Shown: in pieces, positions 32,558-32,650 of the stretch | Layout: each line of letters opens with the position of its first letter | Position numbering within the stretch: the stretch's first letter is position 1 | Origin: Actinomycetes bacterium | GTDB taxonomy: Bacteria > Actinomycetota > Acidimicrobiia > Acidimicrobiales > Palsa-688 | DNA: 32,650 nucleotides | Direction: 5' to 3' | Assembly: GCA_021787035.1 (NCBI GenBank) | Contig: JAJYMM010000147.1 | Span: 1 to 32,650, forward strand | Notes under the pieces: model-generated | Databases searched by the model: none | Told to the model about the DNA's origin: nothing | Seen by the model: the letters and a program-made list of their open reading frames with translations, nothing else | Made by a program: the position numbers and the translations under genes

Positions 32558-32650
32558 GTGCGCCTCGGAAGCCGAAACCTCGGACCGGAAACGTTTTAGG
32601 GCCGCGAGAGAGAAGGCAATAGCCTTTGCGGACCTGTTGCTATGAGTATC

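Noticed and set aside
32247..32645. Plus-strand frame at the right edge
   Set aside because: It is antisense to the ferredoxin motif and has a basic, low-information composition.

Overview
The window is high-GC DNA with GC-rich third codon positions, frequent GTG/TTG starts, short intergenic gaps and actinobacterial families: LonA, a UgpBAEC-type ABC importer, a CtpE-like P-type ATPase, DUF4389, paired two-component systems and many universal stress proteins. I read it as an actinomycete chromosome. Acidimicrobiia is my best guess, but the sequence alone does not prove it. I saw no rRNA, tRNA, CRISPR array or intact transposase.

Layout, left to right. (1) 1-3.1 kb: a secreted TolB-like beta-propeller protein behind a 111-bp inverted-repeat element, then a decayed stretch with a frameshifted relic of a UvrA-like ATPase and an orphan hypothetical gene. 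(2) 3.1-9.3 kb: MarR regulator, antisense MFS relic, universal stress protein, Lon protease, and a divergent TetR / DHA2 drug-exporter pair with a clear palindromic operator between them. (3) 9.5-17 kb: a five-gene ABC cassette (binding protein, an inserted VIT-type Fe/Mn transporter, ATPase, two permeases) running into a response regulator and histidine kinase. (4) 17.2-19.5 kb: a HAD-like phosphatase divergent from an HtrA/DegP-type protease with a well-formed promoter. (5) 19.6-32.6 kb: a stress and metal-redox region with a flavodoxin-like protein, a response regulator, a CtpE-like ATPase with its kinase and a tiny membrane peptide, a P1B-5 (TPC) Ni/Fe ATPase carrying a C-terminal hemerythrin domain, an SRPBCC protein, a second universal stress protein, a DUF4389 membrane protein, a second kinase/regulator pair, an exported low-complexity protein and a ferredoxin domain at the right edge.

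The most interesting signal is in region 5. Five genes (flavodoxin, P1B-5 ATPase, SRPBCC, stress protein, DUF4389) each have upstream tandem copies of CTCCAC at exactly 11-bp steps, always pointing toward the gene. That is the geometry of OmpR/PhoB-family response-regulator sites, so I infer an unrecognised local regulon, with the regulator at 20487-21197 the best candidate. The second standout is the DUF4389 gene: its C-terminal half is encoded on the opposite strand in the same place, so a segment of about 270 bp has been inverted inside the gene.
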